Source: JBBAGC01 sp964491265 (GTDB taxonomy: Bacteria > Spirochaetota > UBA4802 > UBA5550). Taken from it: a stretch of 64,000 nucleotides of DNA. The notes under the pieces were generated by a model, which was not told where the DNA came from, searched no databases, and saw only the letters and a program-made list of their open reading frames with translations. The stretch lies in NCBI GenBank assembly GCA_964491265.1, contig CAZBFP010000012.1, positions 54,167 to 118,166 of the forward strand. The letters are read 5' to 3'. The stretch's first letter is position 1; every line of letters starts with the position of its first letter. The position numbers and the translations under genes were made by a program. Below are positions 8,813-17,173 of this stretch, in pieces.

Positions 8813-10216
8813 TTACCTTATAACTCTGGCAAATGCGGGTGAACGTGTCTCTACCGGTTTCTGTTTAGTCTCAGTAACTTCAGGCATAACCATATTTACC
8901 AGTTTTTCACGGGTCGATTCCAGAGTCTCCTTTTCAAAAATCCCCTGCTTCAGAAAATCATTCATCTGTCCCATCATTGCAATAGCCCTGTCAACAAGGG
9001 GGTTAGCTCCCCGCACATAACCGCCCAGATTGATGAGATCCTCCGCCTCAGTATAGGCTGAAAGAATTTCACGAAAAATCATTGAAGCTTTAAGATGCTT
9101 CTCATCTACAACATCCTTCATACATCTTGAGACTGAAGCTAGAATATCAATAGCAGGATAGTGACCGCGATTTGCTATTTTTCTATCAAGAACAATATGG
9201 CCGTCCAGTATACCCCGGGCAGCATCAGCAATAGGCTCGTTCATATCATCACCTTCAACCAGAACACTGTAGAAACCGGTTATACTTCCGCCTGTATTGC
9301 TTGTACCTGCACGTTCCAGCAGTTTGGGAATCAATGAAAATACTGATGGCGGATAACCCCTTGTTGCTGAAGGCTCACCTGCAGCCAGACCAACCTCCCT
9401 CTGTGCCATGGCAAAGCGGGTTACCGAGTCCATAAGGAGATTTACAGCAAGACCCTGATCACGGAAATATTCCGCTATCGCATGAGCAAGGAACGCCCCT
9501 CTAAGGCGAAGCATGGGGGGCTGATCAGATGTGGCTGCAATAACAACAGACCTTTTGAGTCCCTCCGGTCCAAGCTCCTTTTCAATAAAATCCTTAACTT
9601 CCCGTCCACGCTCACCAATGAGCGCGATTACATTCACATCAGCATTTGTATACCTGGCAATCATACCTATAACTGTAGATTTACCAACACCTGAACCTGA
9701 GAATATACCAATCCGCTGCCCCCTCCCCACAGTGATGAGGCCGTCAATAGCCCTTATCCCCACTGAAAGAGGCTCCTCTATTACTGTACGGTTAAGTGGA
9801 TTTATCTCTCTCCCCTCAACCGGATATCTTACAGCTGAATAAATTTCTCCCCTGCTATCGAGAGGTTTCCCTACACCTGAAAGCACACGTCCCAGCAGTT
9901 CCTTACCTACAGGTACTGTCAGAGAAGTACCGACTGCATAGACTTCAGCACCCGGTACCACCCCTTTCATCTCCCCGATAGGCATAAGTATTACCCTGTT
10001 CCGGTTAAAACCAACCACTTCAGCATAGAGATACTGGCTCTCTCCGGTTTTTATTCTGCAGAGATCCCCATATCTTACCGCCGGCCCCACACTTTCAATT
10101 ATAAGCCCCACAATCCTTTCCACTTTACCGGAAAATTTAATTACATCAATATCCTCAATAATCTGCTTATACTTTGAAAGGATATCAACCTTTTCATGTG
10201 GAAGAATCTTTATCAA
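8813..10216 (-). CDS. fliI: Flagellum-specific export ATPase FliI
   Basis: A 467-residue F1-beta-like ATPase of normal family length. The Walker A loop is GSGVGKST at about 174-181, Walker B lies in NLLMDSVTR, and GLAAGEPSATRGYPPSVFS is the highly conserved FliI/YscN segment. It forms a hexamer at the cytoplasmic face of the flagellar type III export gate. The start is a TTG at 10216 with a strong ribosome-binding site AAGGAGA seven bases before it. A U-tailed hairpin separates it from fliH, so its level may be set below that of the upstream genes. Confidence 0.96.
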   Translation of the reverse strand: MIKILPHEKVDILSKYKQIIEDIDVIKFSGKVERIVGLIIESVGPAVRYGDLCRIKTGESQYLYAEVVGFNRNRVILMPIGEMKGVVPGAEVYAVGTSLTVPVGKELLGRVLSGVGKPLDSRGEIYSAVRYPVEGREINPLNRTVIEEPLSVGIRAIDGLITVGRGQRIGIFSGSGVGKSTVIGMIARYTNADVNVIALIGERGREVKDFIEKELGPEGLKRSVVIAATSDQPPMLRLRGAFLAHAIAEYFRDQGLAVNLLMDSVTRFAMAQREVGLAAGEPSATRGYPPSVFSLIPKLLERAGTSNTGGSITGFYSVLVEGDDMNEPIADAARGILDGHIVLDRKIANRGHYPAIDILASVSRCMKDVVDEKHLKASMIFREILSAYTEAEDLINLGGYVRGANPLVDRAIAMMGQMNDFLKQGIFEKETLESTREKLVNMVMPEVTETKQKPVETRSPAFARVIR

Positions 10217-10240
10217 TATTATGTCTCCTTGAACTCCATT

Positions 10241-10269
10241 AAAAACCGGGCCTGAATAATTCCGGCCCG
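10241..10269 (-). terminator. Terminator-like hairpin between fliH and fliI
   Basis: On the minus strand CGGGCC pairs with GGCCCG across an 11-base loop and is followed by GTTTTTAAT. This has the form of a weak intrinsic terminator, but it lies inside the flagellar operon, so partial termination (attenuation) or RNA processing is more likely than full stop. Confidence 0.5.
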
Positions 10270-10279
10270 CTTATACAAA

Positions 10280-11206
10280 CTAAAGTGTTGTAGTATTCCT
10301 TATTGCTTCTTCAATAGCATCAAGCTGAGTTGATATTCTCGCATCAATTGCCCCCACATCTGTCTCAATAATACATCCGCCCCTTTCAACCCTTGAATCT
10401 TCGTAAATATTGACTTTCTTGAGTGACTCCATCATCTTAATAAGCTCATCCTTATGAGCAGTGGTCATGTCAAGGTCAGCAAAGTTGACCCGTATATCAA
10501 TTCTATCCCTGTCCTTAACGCGCTTAATAGCTTCTTTTATATTATTTATTACGACTTCACGACGCTCAACAATTTCATCTTTAATAACTTTTCTGGAAAT
10601 CATAAGTATCATCTCTGTCATAAGCTTTTCTGATGACTTAATGATTTCATCCCTGATATCTACCGCTGTAGAAACTATAGTACCAAGCCTGTCTATAAGG
10701 CGCATTACCTCAGCCTGCCCCTCTTTGTATCCTTCCTCACGGCCAGCCTCATGACCCTTCATATAAGCATCATGTTCAATTTCCGATACTTTTTTTTCAG
10801 CTTCAAGTATTATCTTTTCCGCCTCAAAACTGCTCTTTTCAATCTCCCGTTCAGCTTCAGCTCTATGACGCTCTGTTTCGATTTTTATCTGCTCACGTAC
10901 TTTCTCAAGTTCTGAAAAAGCTGCTGATTTCCCCTCTTCCTCAATCTGTGCAGCCCTGCTCCTGGCCTGCTCCAGCATTTTATTGACTTCCTCTTCGGTT
11001 TCCCTTCTATACCTTTCGAGCTCAGCCTCCATCTCCTCAATAGAAGGGCCCTGGTAAATATCAATAGGATTCCCCTCTTCATCCATTTCAAATTCCTGAT
11101 ACTCATCTGCATCAATAAGGTTTTTCTGGTATCGTGCAGGAAGTTCAACCTGCTTAACAGCAGATGCCTGTGATATTTCTGAAGGCTTAAATACTAATTT
11201 AGACAA
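10280..11206 (-). CDS. fliH: Flagellar assembly protein FliH
   Basis: About 308 residues, acidic and charged, with a long central coiled coil (Glu/Arg/Lys-rich, residues 60-170) and a C-terminal FliH/HrpE domain (EIIKSSEKLMTEMILMISRKV ... GGCIIETDVGAID). FliH binds FliI and controls the export ATPase. The open frame reaches 11236, but the TTG at 11206 is the better start: GAGGAGGA lies 6-7 bases before it and the protein then begins M-SKLVFKPSEI, as in other spirochaetal FliH proteins. That start overlaps the fliG stop by eight bases. Confidence 0.9.
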   Translation of the reverse strand: MSKLVFKPSEISQASAVKQVELPARYQKNLIDADEYQEFEMDEEGNPIDIYQGPSIEEMEAELERYRRETEEEVNKMLEQARSRAAQIEEEGKSAAFSELEKVREQIKIETERHRAEAEREIEKSSFEAEKIILEAEKKVSEIEHDAYMKGHEAGREEGYKEGQAEVMRLIDRLGTIVSTAVDIRDEIIKSSEKLMTEMILMISRKVIKDEIVERREVVINNIKEAIKRVKDRDRIDIRVNFADLDMTTAHKDELIKMMESLKKVNIYEDSRVERGGCIIETDVGAIDARISTQLDAIEEAIRNTTTL

Positions 11207-12215
11207 CGAGTTCCTCCTCACCGGCACGGGCAACAACTATATCTCCGGCATCTTCAAGTTTTCGTATAATATTAACAATCTTCTGCTGCGATTCCTCAAC
11301 ATCTCTAAGTCTTATGGGGCCCATAAAATCCATATCCTCCCTGAGTAGTGAAGCAGCACGCTTTGACATATTTCTGAATATTTTCTCCTGAACCTCAGCA
11401 TCAACCCCCTTAAGGGCTTTTGCCAGCTCCTGGGTATCAACCTCACGAAGAACCTTCTGAATAGATCTGTCATCAAGGAGTACAATATCCTCAAAAACGA
11501 ACATCCTCTTCTTGATCTCTTCAGCGAGTTCGGGATCCTCCTCCTCAAGGGCCTCAATAATAATTTTTTCTGTTCCACGGTCAACATTGTTAAGTATCTC
11601 AACAATTGTATCAATACCACCCGCCTGTGTAAAATCCTCACTGGCAAGAGTGGAAAGCTTTCTTTCAAGTACACGCTCAACCTCACGAAGTACATCTGGT
11701 GAAGTCCGTTTCATCTCAGCGATTCTCCGGGCTACGTCAGCCTGAATATTATGAGGGAGTTCAGCAAGAATCTGCGCAGCCTTCTGCGGATCAAGATATG
11801 CAAGTATAAGTGCAATAGTCTGAGGATGTTCCCCCTGAATAAAGTTAAGCAGATGACTCGGGTCAGTCCTCCTTATAAAGTCAAAGGGCCTCACCTGTAG
11901 AGATGAAGTAAGCCTGTTTACAATATCAATAGCCTTTTGAGTACCAAGAGCCCTTTCAAGAACATCTCTGGCATAGTCTATTCCACCCTGTGAAATAAAC
12001 TCCTGAGCCATCATCATTTCCTGAAATTCATGGAGAACCCTGTCTTTATCATCGGGCTCTATCTTGTCAAGTCGGGCTATTTCAAATGTGAGCTGCTCAA
12101 TTTCGTCTTCCCTGAGATGCTTGAATATTTCGGAAGAAACATCGGAACCGAGAGAGACGAGAAAAATTGCAGCCTTCTGTCGCCCGGTAAGTTGTGATTT
12201 TTTAGACTGAAGCAT
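11199..12215 (-). CDS. fliG: Flagellar motor switch protein FliG
   Basis: A 338-residue protein of normal length with N, middle and C domains. LTGRQKAAIFLVSLGSDVS opens FliG_N; the EHPQTIALILAYL segment (about residue 130) is the conserved EHPQ motif of the middle domain; the C domain contains the charged torque helix (LDDRSIQKVLREVDTQELAKAL). It couples the FliF ring to the stator. The start has GGAGA before ATG. A strong hairpin with a U-tract lies between it and fliF. Confidence 0.97.
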   Translation of the reverse strand: MLQSKKSQLTGRQKAAIFLVSLGSDVSSEIFKHLREDEIEQLTFEIARLDKIEPDDKDRVLHEFQEMMMAQEFISQGGIDYARDVLERALGTQKAIDIVNRLTSSLQVRPFDFIRRTDPSHLLNFIQGEHPQTIALILAYLDPQKAAQILAELPHNIQADVARRIAEMKRTSPDVLREVERVLERKLSTLASEDFTQAGGIDTIVEILNNVDRGTEKIIIEALEEEDPELAEEIKKRMFVFEDIVLLDDRSIQKVLREVDTQELAKALKGVDAEVQEKIFRNMSKRAASLLREDMDFMGPIRLRDVEESQQKIVNIIRKLEDAGDIVVARAGEEELVV

Positions 12216-12234
12216 CTCATGTCTCCGTTTATGT

Positions 12235-12277
12235 ATATAAAAAGATTTGAAGCTGTTAATCCTGTAACAGCTTCAAA
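12235..12277 (-). terminator. Strong terminator-like hairpin between fliF and fliG
   Basis: A perfect 13-bp inverted repeat (12246-12258 with 12265-12277, six-base loop) is followed on the minus strand by TCTTTTTATAT. It fits an intrinsic terminator, yet fliG-fliH-fliI-fliJ-flbB lie downstream on the same strand. No obvious strong promoter was seen in the short space after it, so read-through or RNA processing is expected. Confidence 0.65.
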
Positions 12278-12335
12278 TAATCCTTCTTTACTATATTATA
12301 TCGTCAGAAACCGGGGATTGTCAAATTAAAAAATT

Positions 12336-14036
12336 CTAATCCTCGGCCAGCCATGTCCTTAAAAGCTGTGCCACTTCATCCGGCCTCTCCTTAGCCATCT
12401 GAAGAGCGCTCTCCTGAAGTTCAAGCCGCGCCCTGTCCTCAAGGGAAAGTTCAACAGATATCCCCTCCTCTTCAGCTGCCTTAAGTGCAGCTTCACGCAT
12501 ACGCTGCTGCTCCAGAGCAAGAGCCTCCTCCCTGGCACGCCTTCTCCGCTCCATCTCCTTCTGCACTGCTCTGAAAAGGATAAAACCGACAAAAAGAGCC
12601 ACAACACCGATTAAAGCAGCAAGGAGAATCTTCTTCATCTGCTCTCTTTTGCGGTATTCATCACGGAGGGAGTTCCAGTAATCGGTTCTGTCAAACATAA
12701 TGTTTTCAACAGCAACCTGATCCCCTCTAATATCATTAAAATTGATTGCTTTTTTTACTACATTCTCAGCTTTCCTGAGCTCATCCTCCGGTATTTCCAG
12801 CTGAATCGGTTTTTTATTCGGATCAAGATCGTATTCTCCGCTGGGAAGCCTGGGGAGATCCTGGATACCGTCAATAACAATTGCAACTGAGACACGGGTT
12901 ATATCATAGGGAGCACGCTGAATGTCTCTGGTTGTTTTATTTATGGCATGATTTCTTATATTTTCCTGTTTATCATACTTGGCAAACTGATCATCACTGG
13001 CCTTATACCCTGGAGGCTTATTCCCCTCTGTGCCTGCAGGCCCTTCAGGATTCCAGCCATGGCCCTGAAATTTCTCCTCAGTTGTCTTTTCAGAAAGGAC
13101 AAGTGAGTCCTGCACCTTCCGTTCAGAATAGGGGGTGCGGGGGTTATCAGGAACCATTACAATAGGTGTATGCTCCTCCTGCTGCTCTGAGATTTTATCC
13201 CAGTTAAAATCCATATTAAGACGGACTATCTGAATTCTATCCGATGAATATATCCTTTCCAGGCCTTCACGAATCTCTTTTAAAAGCTTGACCCGCGCCC
13301 TCTCCTCAATCTTTCTTCTATGCTCAATAATTGTATATTCTTTCTTTTCATTTTCAAAATCATCATCAAAATCGGAAATTATTTTACCGAAATTATCAGT
13401 AACTGTCACATACTCCGGCTTAAGCCTGTTCCCTACAGCCCTGGAAACAAGAAATGTTATACCTCTAATCTCTTTATGACTCAGTTTTTCAAAACCTGGC
13501 GCAAGATGAACAGTTACAGCAGCAGTATATGGAGTATCCTTGTCTGAATAAAGGCTATCCTCGGACATGGCAATTTCTACAGAGGCTTTTTCAATATTTT
13601 TAAGAGACTCAAGGTGTTTGATTATTTCACCCCGCAGTGCCCTCATGTACTTGATATCCAGCTCCCGGTCGGTTTCAGTCCACCTGGAAACATCAAAAAG
13701 CTGGTAACCGGGGATACCTTTGGGGATCATATCCTCCTGAGCCAGCTTAGTAACAATAATCACTCTATCTTTAGGACGGACAAGAATATTAGCGGTACCT
13801 GAAACTTCGTAGAAGTACCCCATTTCATCGAGTTTTTTAGTTACCTGCCCGAAGTCATTGGCGCTCAATCCGGTAAAGAGGGGGATATTGGGCTCACTGC
13901 TCGACACAGTAAAAAGGGTAATAAAAGAAGCAATTACAACCGCAGTCACAACACCAATGATTATCCGCTTGGTATTATCAAGTTTTGCAAAAACCTCTTT
14001 CAACTGTGTTAATGTTTTTTGAAAAAAATCACCCAT
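12336..14036 (-). CDS. fliF: Flagellar MS-ring protein FliF
   Basis: A 566-residue protein with a membrane helix at about 23-45 and a second at about 475-495. Between them are the two YscJ/FliF ring-building modules (PLFTGLSANDFGQVTKKLDEMG; later the linker with REGLERIYSSDRIQIVRLNMDF). The cytoplasmic C-terminal tail ends AQLLRTWLAED, the conserved FliG-binding segment. FliF forms the MS ring in the inner membrane, the base for all later assembly. It lies 183 bases downstream of fliE and 120 upstream of fliG; both gaps contain hairpins. Confidence 0.97.
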   Translation of the reverse strand: MGDFFQKTLTQLKEVFAKLDNTKRIIIGVVTAVVIASFITLFTVSSSEPNIPLFTGLSANDFGQVTKKLDEMGYFYEVSGTANILVRPKDRVIIVTKLAQEDMIPKGIPGYQLFDVSRWTETDRELDIKYMRALRGEIIKHLESLKNIEKASVEIAMSEDSLYSDKDTPYTAAVTVHLAPGFEKLSHKEIRGITFLVSRAVGNRLKPEYVTVTDNFGKIISDFDDDFENEKKEYTIIEHRRKIEERARVKLLKEIREGLERIYSSDRIQIVRLNMDFNWDKISEQQEEHTPIVMVPDNPRTPYSERKVQDSLVLSEKTTEEKFQGHGWNPEGPAGTEGNKPPGYKASDDQFAKYDKQENIRNHAINKTTRDIQRAPYDITRVSVAIVIDGIQDLPRLPSGEYDLDPNKKPIQLEIPEDELRKAENVVKKAINFNDIRGDQVAVENIMFDRTDYWNSLRDEYRKREQMKKILLAALIGVVALFVGFILFRAVQKEMERRRRAREEALALEQQRMREAALKAAEEEGISVELSLEDRARLELQESALQMAKERPDEVAQLLRTWLAED

Positions 14037-14187
14037 GATACGGCCCCCTGCAACGGAAATTAATATAATGAGACATAATACTTCTACAAAAAAGAAGATA
14101 AAATGTCAATTAATTTCCTAAAAAAACCTCCATTAATGTCATCTTTTTGCCAGATGATGACCTCTTGAAAATTTCAGCAATTTCAGA

Positions 14188-14216
14188 TTTAACCCCCCTT
14201 AAAAAGGGGGATTAAA
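14188..14216. repeat. Inverted repeat between fliE and fliF
   Basis: CCCCCTT and AAGGGGG flank three bases (14194-14210), and the flanking TTTAA/TTAAA extends the pairing to about 12 bp with one mismatch. There is no U-tract on either strand, so it is not a clear terminator. It may stabilise or mark a processing site in the operon mRNA. Confidence 0.45.
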
Positions 14217-14219
14217 TGT

Positions 14220-14546
14220 TTATCTCAGGTTAATCAATTCCTTGTAAGCATTAATTGCCCCGTCTCTCACTGCCTTGGTCAGAGATATGGCTATTTCAGC
14301 TTTCTGAGTGGAGATCATTACCTGGTGTATATCAACCGATTCCGGCTCATAAATCATTTTCTGCATCATTTTTTCAGAATCAAGCTGAAGATCATTAACC
14401 TGCTTAACAGCATTATTAAGCATATCACCGAAAGATCCGGACACATCATCACCCGGTCTCCGCACAATAGGCTCCCCTGTATAATGCAAAGGCTCCGTGG
14501 TCATCATCTTTACAATATTTCCTGACACCATATTTTCAATAATCAT
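14220..14546 (-). CDS. fliE: Flagellar hook-basal body protein FliE
   Basis: A 108-residue protein of usual length. The C-terminal half carries the FliE pattern: SGSFGDMLNNAVKQVNDLQ, then VDIHQVMISTQKAEIAISL and a final helix ending NAYKELINLR. FliE joins the MS ring to the proximal rod. It follows a short unannotated ORF (14581-14727) by 34 bases. Confidence 0.93.
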   Translation of the reverse strand: MIIENMVSGNIVKMMTTEPLHYTGEPIVRRPGDDVSGSFGDMLNNAVKQVNDLQLDSEKMMQKMIYEPESVDIHQVMISTQKAEIAISLTKAVRDGAINAYKELINLR

Positions 14547-14580
14547 AACTACACTCCAATGTTTTTATTATTATTTCCGA

Positions 14581-14727
14581 TTATCCTGCATATCTCATTT
14601 CAACTTTTGCATCGAGCCGCGTTTCCCTTTCAAGGCCGGCAGGCTTGTCATTCCTCTTTGTATTTATTCTTCCTGACAGGTCATGAGACACTCTGACATC
14701 GTTTAAACTCATTTTTTCTCTGAACAT
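14581..14727 (-). CDS. 48-residue ORF between flgC and fliE, unknown
   Basis: The gap between flgC and fliE holds an ATG ORF of 48 codons, read on the same strand. AAGGGGGAA lies about five bases before the ATG, a strong ribosome-binding site, and the start is only 17 bases after the flgC stop. The product is small, very polar and basic (MFREKMSLNDVRVSHD..., ending AKVEMRYAG), with no membrane helix or signal. Spacing, strand and ribosome-binding site all favour a real gene. I do not recognise a family. A second in-frame ATG at codon 6 is possible. Confidence 0.55.
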   Translation of the reverse strand: MFREKMSLNDVRVSHDLSGRINTKRNDKPAGLERETRLDAKVEMRYAG

Positions 14728-14744
14728 GGCACTTCCCCCTTACC

Positions 14745-15212
14745 TTAACCCGTTATTCTCCCTATTTCCAGGGCTTTGCCGAACATGGACTTGGCATTAT
14801 TTACAATCATTACATTAGCCTCATAAGACCTTGATGCAGATATAAGATCCGTCATTTCCATTACCACATTTACATTAGGCATTTTAACATACCCTTTTTC
14901 CGGGCCTGTATTAATCGCATCAGGATGTGTGGGATCATAAACCATCTTAAAAGGCTCTTTGTCATTATCAATCTTAACAATCCTGACCCCCTGCCCCTCT
15001 CCATGATGAATTCTGTCCGGAACAAGGGGTGACTTATAATTAGGCCTTATATTAATTGGAGCAAAAATCGCCCTTTTCCGTACATAGGGCCCGTCACCCT
15101 CGGGTGTTCTTGTGGTATTGGCATTGGCAATATTACTGCTTATAAGATCCATTCTCAATCTCTGGGCAGTAAGCCCTGTTGATGCTATATTAAAACTGTC
15201 GAACATTCCCAT
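14745..15212 (-). CDS. flgC: Flagellar proximal rod protein FlgC
   Basis: A 155-residue rod protein. It opens with the shared rod/hook motif (FDSFNIASTGLTAQRLRMDLISSNIANANTT, given in part) and ends with the second shared helix (NVVMEMTDLISASRSYEANV). FlgC forms part of the proximal rod of the periplasmic flagellum. It starts 24 bases after flgB. Confidence 0.97.
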   Translation of the reverse strand: MGMFDSFNIASTGLTAQRLRMDLISSNIANANTTRTPEGDGPYVRKRAIFAPINIRPNYKSPLVPDRIHHGEGQGVRIVKIDNDKEPFKMVYDPTHPDAINTGPEKGYVKMPNVNVVMEMTDLISASRSYEANVMIVNNAKSMFGKALEIGRITG

Positions 15213-15236
15213 AGAAATTACCCCTTTAAAGCTTTA

Positions 15237-15665
15237 TCAGGCCTGCTTCATCACAAGTTTAATCATTTTATAATTATGATTAAGTGCAGTAACAAAGGCA
15301 TTATACCTCATCATATTTTTTGAGGCGTCAACCATCTCCTTCTCTATATCAACATTGTTTCCGTCATTTCTGTAAATAGTTGTGTAATCAAGATTCACCC
15401 TGGGCTGAACAGAACGCAAATCCCTCTCAACAAAAAATGGTATATGCTTCTCATTTGTTAAAATTGCGGGGAGTTTATTAGAAGGATCCTCCCTCTCCCT
15501 TACAGCCCTTTTAAGCTCGCTTTCAAAGTTTACCTCACTCCTTTTAAAATGAGGAACATCAACATTGGCAATATTATTTGCAATAACCTTCCTTCTGGAG
15601 GATTCAACATCTAAGGATCTCTCAAGAAGATAGTTTGTTGTCATGTGATTTGACTGATTAAACAT
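15237..15665 (-). CDS. flgB: Flagellar proximal rod protein FlgB
   Basis: A 142-residue rod protein with the N-terminal motif SSRRKVIANNIANVDVPHFKRSEV and a C-terminal helix (MMRYNAFVTALNHNYKMIKL). It is the first gene of the flagellar operon. An upstream terminator (15760-15783) separates it from the phosphatase gene, so the operon probably has its own promoter in the 95 bases before the start. The ribosome-binding site is CAGGAG, eight bases before the ATG. Confidence 0.95.
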   Translation of the reverse strand: MFNQSNHMTTNYLLERSLDVESSRRKVIANNIANVDVPHFKRSEVNFESELKRAVREREDPSNKLPAILTNEKHIPFFVERDLRSVQPRVNLDYTTIYRNDGNNVDIEKEMVDASKNMMRYNAFVTALNHNYKMIKLVMKQA

Positions 15666-15697
15666 AAAAAACTCCTGAATGTACCTTTATGTAATCA

Positions 15698-15705
15698 TAT
15701 TCGGC
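15698..15705 (-). promoter_or_regulatory. Possible sigma-28-like -10 element before flgB
   Basis: GCCGAATA on the minus strand resembles the sigma-28 -10 box GCCGATAA and lies about 33 bases before the flgB start. No good TAAA -35 box sits at the expected 15-base spacing, so this is only a weak candidate. Confidence 0.25.
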
Positions 15706-15759
15706 AGAATGGGAAAATACATAAGAGTTTTTTTATGAGACATAATTTTTTTTTGATTT

Positions 15760-15783
15760 ATAAAAAAATCCCTTTCCAGGGAT
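15760..15783 (-). terminator. Intrinsic terminator after the HAD phosphatase gene
   Basis: On the minus strand ATCCCT-GGAA-AGGGAT is followed by TTTTTTTAT. It lies about 37 bases past the phosphatase stop and before flgB, so it ends the gmd - regulator - phosphatase transcript. Confidence 0.7.
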
Positions 15784-15819
15784 CATAGCCTCAATTCAAG
15801 TTTAAAATGCGACAAGATA

Positions 15820-16473
15820 TTAGCCCGTAAGAAGAATTGACTCAAGTTCCCATATTGAGTCTGCTATATGTAAGGCGCCGGCTGAAACAAGCTCATCCCT
15901 GGTGCCGAAGCCCCAGGTAACGCCTATTGAATCGATATGGCTCAGATTAGCCCCTTCTATGTCAAACTTCCTGTCACCGGCCATTACAGAAAATTTACGC
16001 TCTTCATCAGACAAGGTGGAAAGGGCATACTCAACCACCTCCGATTTTAAACCCATGGAACCATCCATATTGCTTCCGGCAACAACATCAAAATATGATG
16101 CAATATTAAAATGCTCAAGAACCCTGCCCGCATAAACTGCAGGCTTTGAAGTGGCCAGAAAAAGTTTTTTCCCTTTACTGCAAAGCCCCTCAAGCATTTC
16201 CGGTATACCTGGATAAATGCTGTTTTCGTAAATCCCTTTTACCGAGAAATATTCCCTGTAATAAGCTACTGCCTCCTCCGCCTTTCGGGGTGAAAATGAA
16301 TAGTACTCCATAAATGATTCACGAAGAGGGGGCCCTATAAACTTGAGCAGTTCACTTTTTTCTGCAGAGATGCCGTATTTATTCAATGCATGCTTAATAG
16401 AGTTTGTGATCCCCTCAGACGGATCTGTGAGTGTTCCGTCCAGATCAAGAAGTATATACCTGTAATTTTTCAT
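15820..16473 (-). CDS. HAD-superfamily phosphatase, phosphoglycolate phosphatase-like
   Basis: A 217-residue HAD subfamily IA hydrolase. Motif I is LLDLDGTLTDPSEGI near the start, motif II is in LFLATSKP (Ser/Thr and the following Lys), and motif IV is VMAGDRKFDIEGA. The cap domain lies between motifs I and II. It is closest in form to Gph-type phosphatases, but substrates in this family cannot be read from sequence. It starts six bases after the regulator gene. Confidence 0.85.
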   Translation of the reverse strand: MKNYRYILLDLDGTLTDPSEGITNSIKHALNKYGISAEKSELLKFIGPPLRESFMEYYSFSPRKAEEAVAYYREYFSVKGIYENSIYPGIPEMLEGLCSKGKKLFLATSKPAVYAGRVLEHFNIASYFDVVAGSNMDGSMGLKSEVVEYALSTLSDEERKFSVMAGDRKFDIEGANLSHIDSIGVTWGFGTRDELVSAGALHIADSIWELESILLTG

Positions 16474-16479
16474 TTCAAT

Positions 16480-17157
16480 TTAAAGAATCCCCTTATCCCT
16501 GCTCCAGAGCACAGAACTCTGAATCAGTTCAATTGAATTCTTCAGCCCCAGCTTATACTTAATGCCCGACTTATGATTATCCACTGTATTGACGCTTATT
16601 TCTAAAAGGGATGAAATTTCCCTTGAAGTGAGCCCCTTACCTGTAAGACTGTAAATCTCCAGCTCCCTGTCAGATAAAAGCCTTACAGGATCAAGTTCAA
16701 TGTTTTCCACTCCACCCACATACTTCTGAAGGATCATTGATGATATATTTTCGCTAAGGCAGAGCTCATTTCTGAAAATCCGCTCAATTGAAAGGATTAT
16801 TGTTTCCGGGGATTCAGTTTTCATAATATAGCCGCTGGCTCCGGCTTTTAATACGCGCTCGGCATAAATATTTTCATCAAGCATTGAAAGCACAAGAACT
16901 TTTATGCCGGGATTCTGCTTTAAAACTTCGATTATAAAATCGATACCCTTTGCTGTACCGGGGAATATATCCATCACCAGCACATGAGGCTCTGCTGACT
17001 TCACAGCTTCAATTGAATTTTCATAATACAAAGATGTGCCATTTACCCTGCATGATGAGGACCTGGAGATAACAAGTTCAAGTCCTGCAGTAAAAACAGG
17101 CTGAGGATCAACAATAAAAACATCTATCTTTTTTTTCTGGTGTATAGTGCTTTTCAA
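16480..17157 (-). CDS. NarL/LuxR-family response regulator
   Basis: A 225-residue regulator. The REC domain spans about residues 11-130, with Asp63 as acceptor (LVMDIFPG) and Lys113 (YIMKTES); the acidic pocket has one Asp (IVDPQ) instead of two. The C-terminal LuxR helix-turn-helix spans 157-220 (LLSDRELEIYSLTGKGLTSREISSLL, given in part, and NTVDNHK). It should bind DNA as a dimer when phosphorylated. The start is a TTG with no strong ribosome-binding site. It lies between gmd and the phosphatase; no kinase is adjacent. Confidence 0.88.
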   Translation of the reverse strand: MKSTIHQKKKIDVFIVDPQPVFTAGLELVISRSSSCRVNGTSLYYENSIEAVKSAEPHVLVMDIFPGTAKGIDFIIEVLKQNPGIKVLVLSMLDENIYAERVLKAGASGYIMKTESPETIILSIERIFRNELCLSENISSMILQKYVGGVENIELDPVRLLSDRELEIYSLTGKGLTSREISSLLEISVNTVDNHKSGIKYKLGLKNSIELIQSSVLWSRDKGIL

Positions 17158-17173
17158 TTTTTCACACCGCGAA

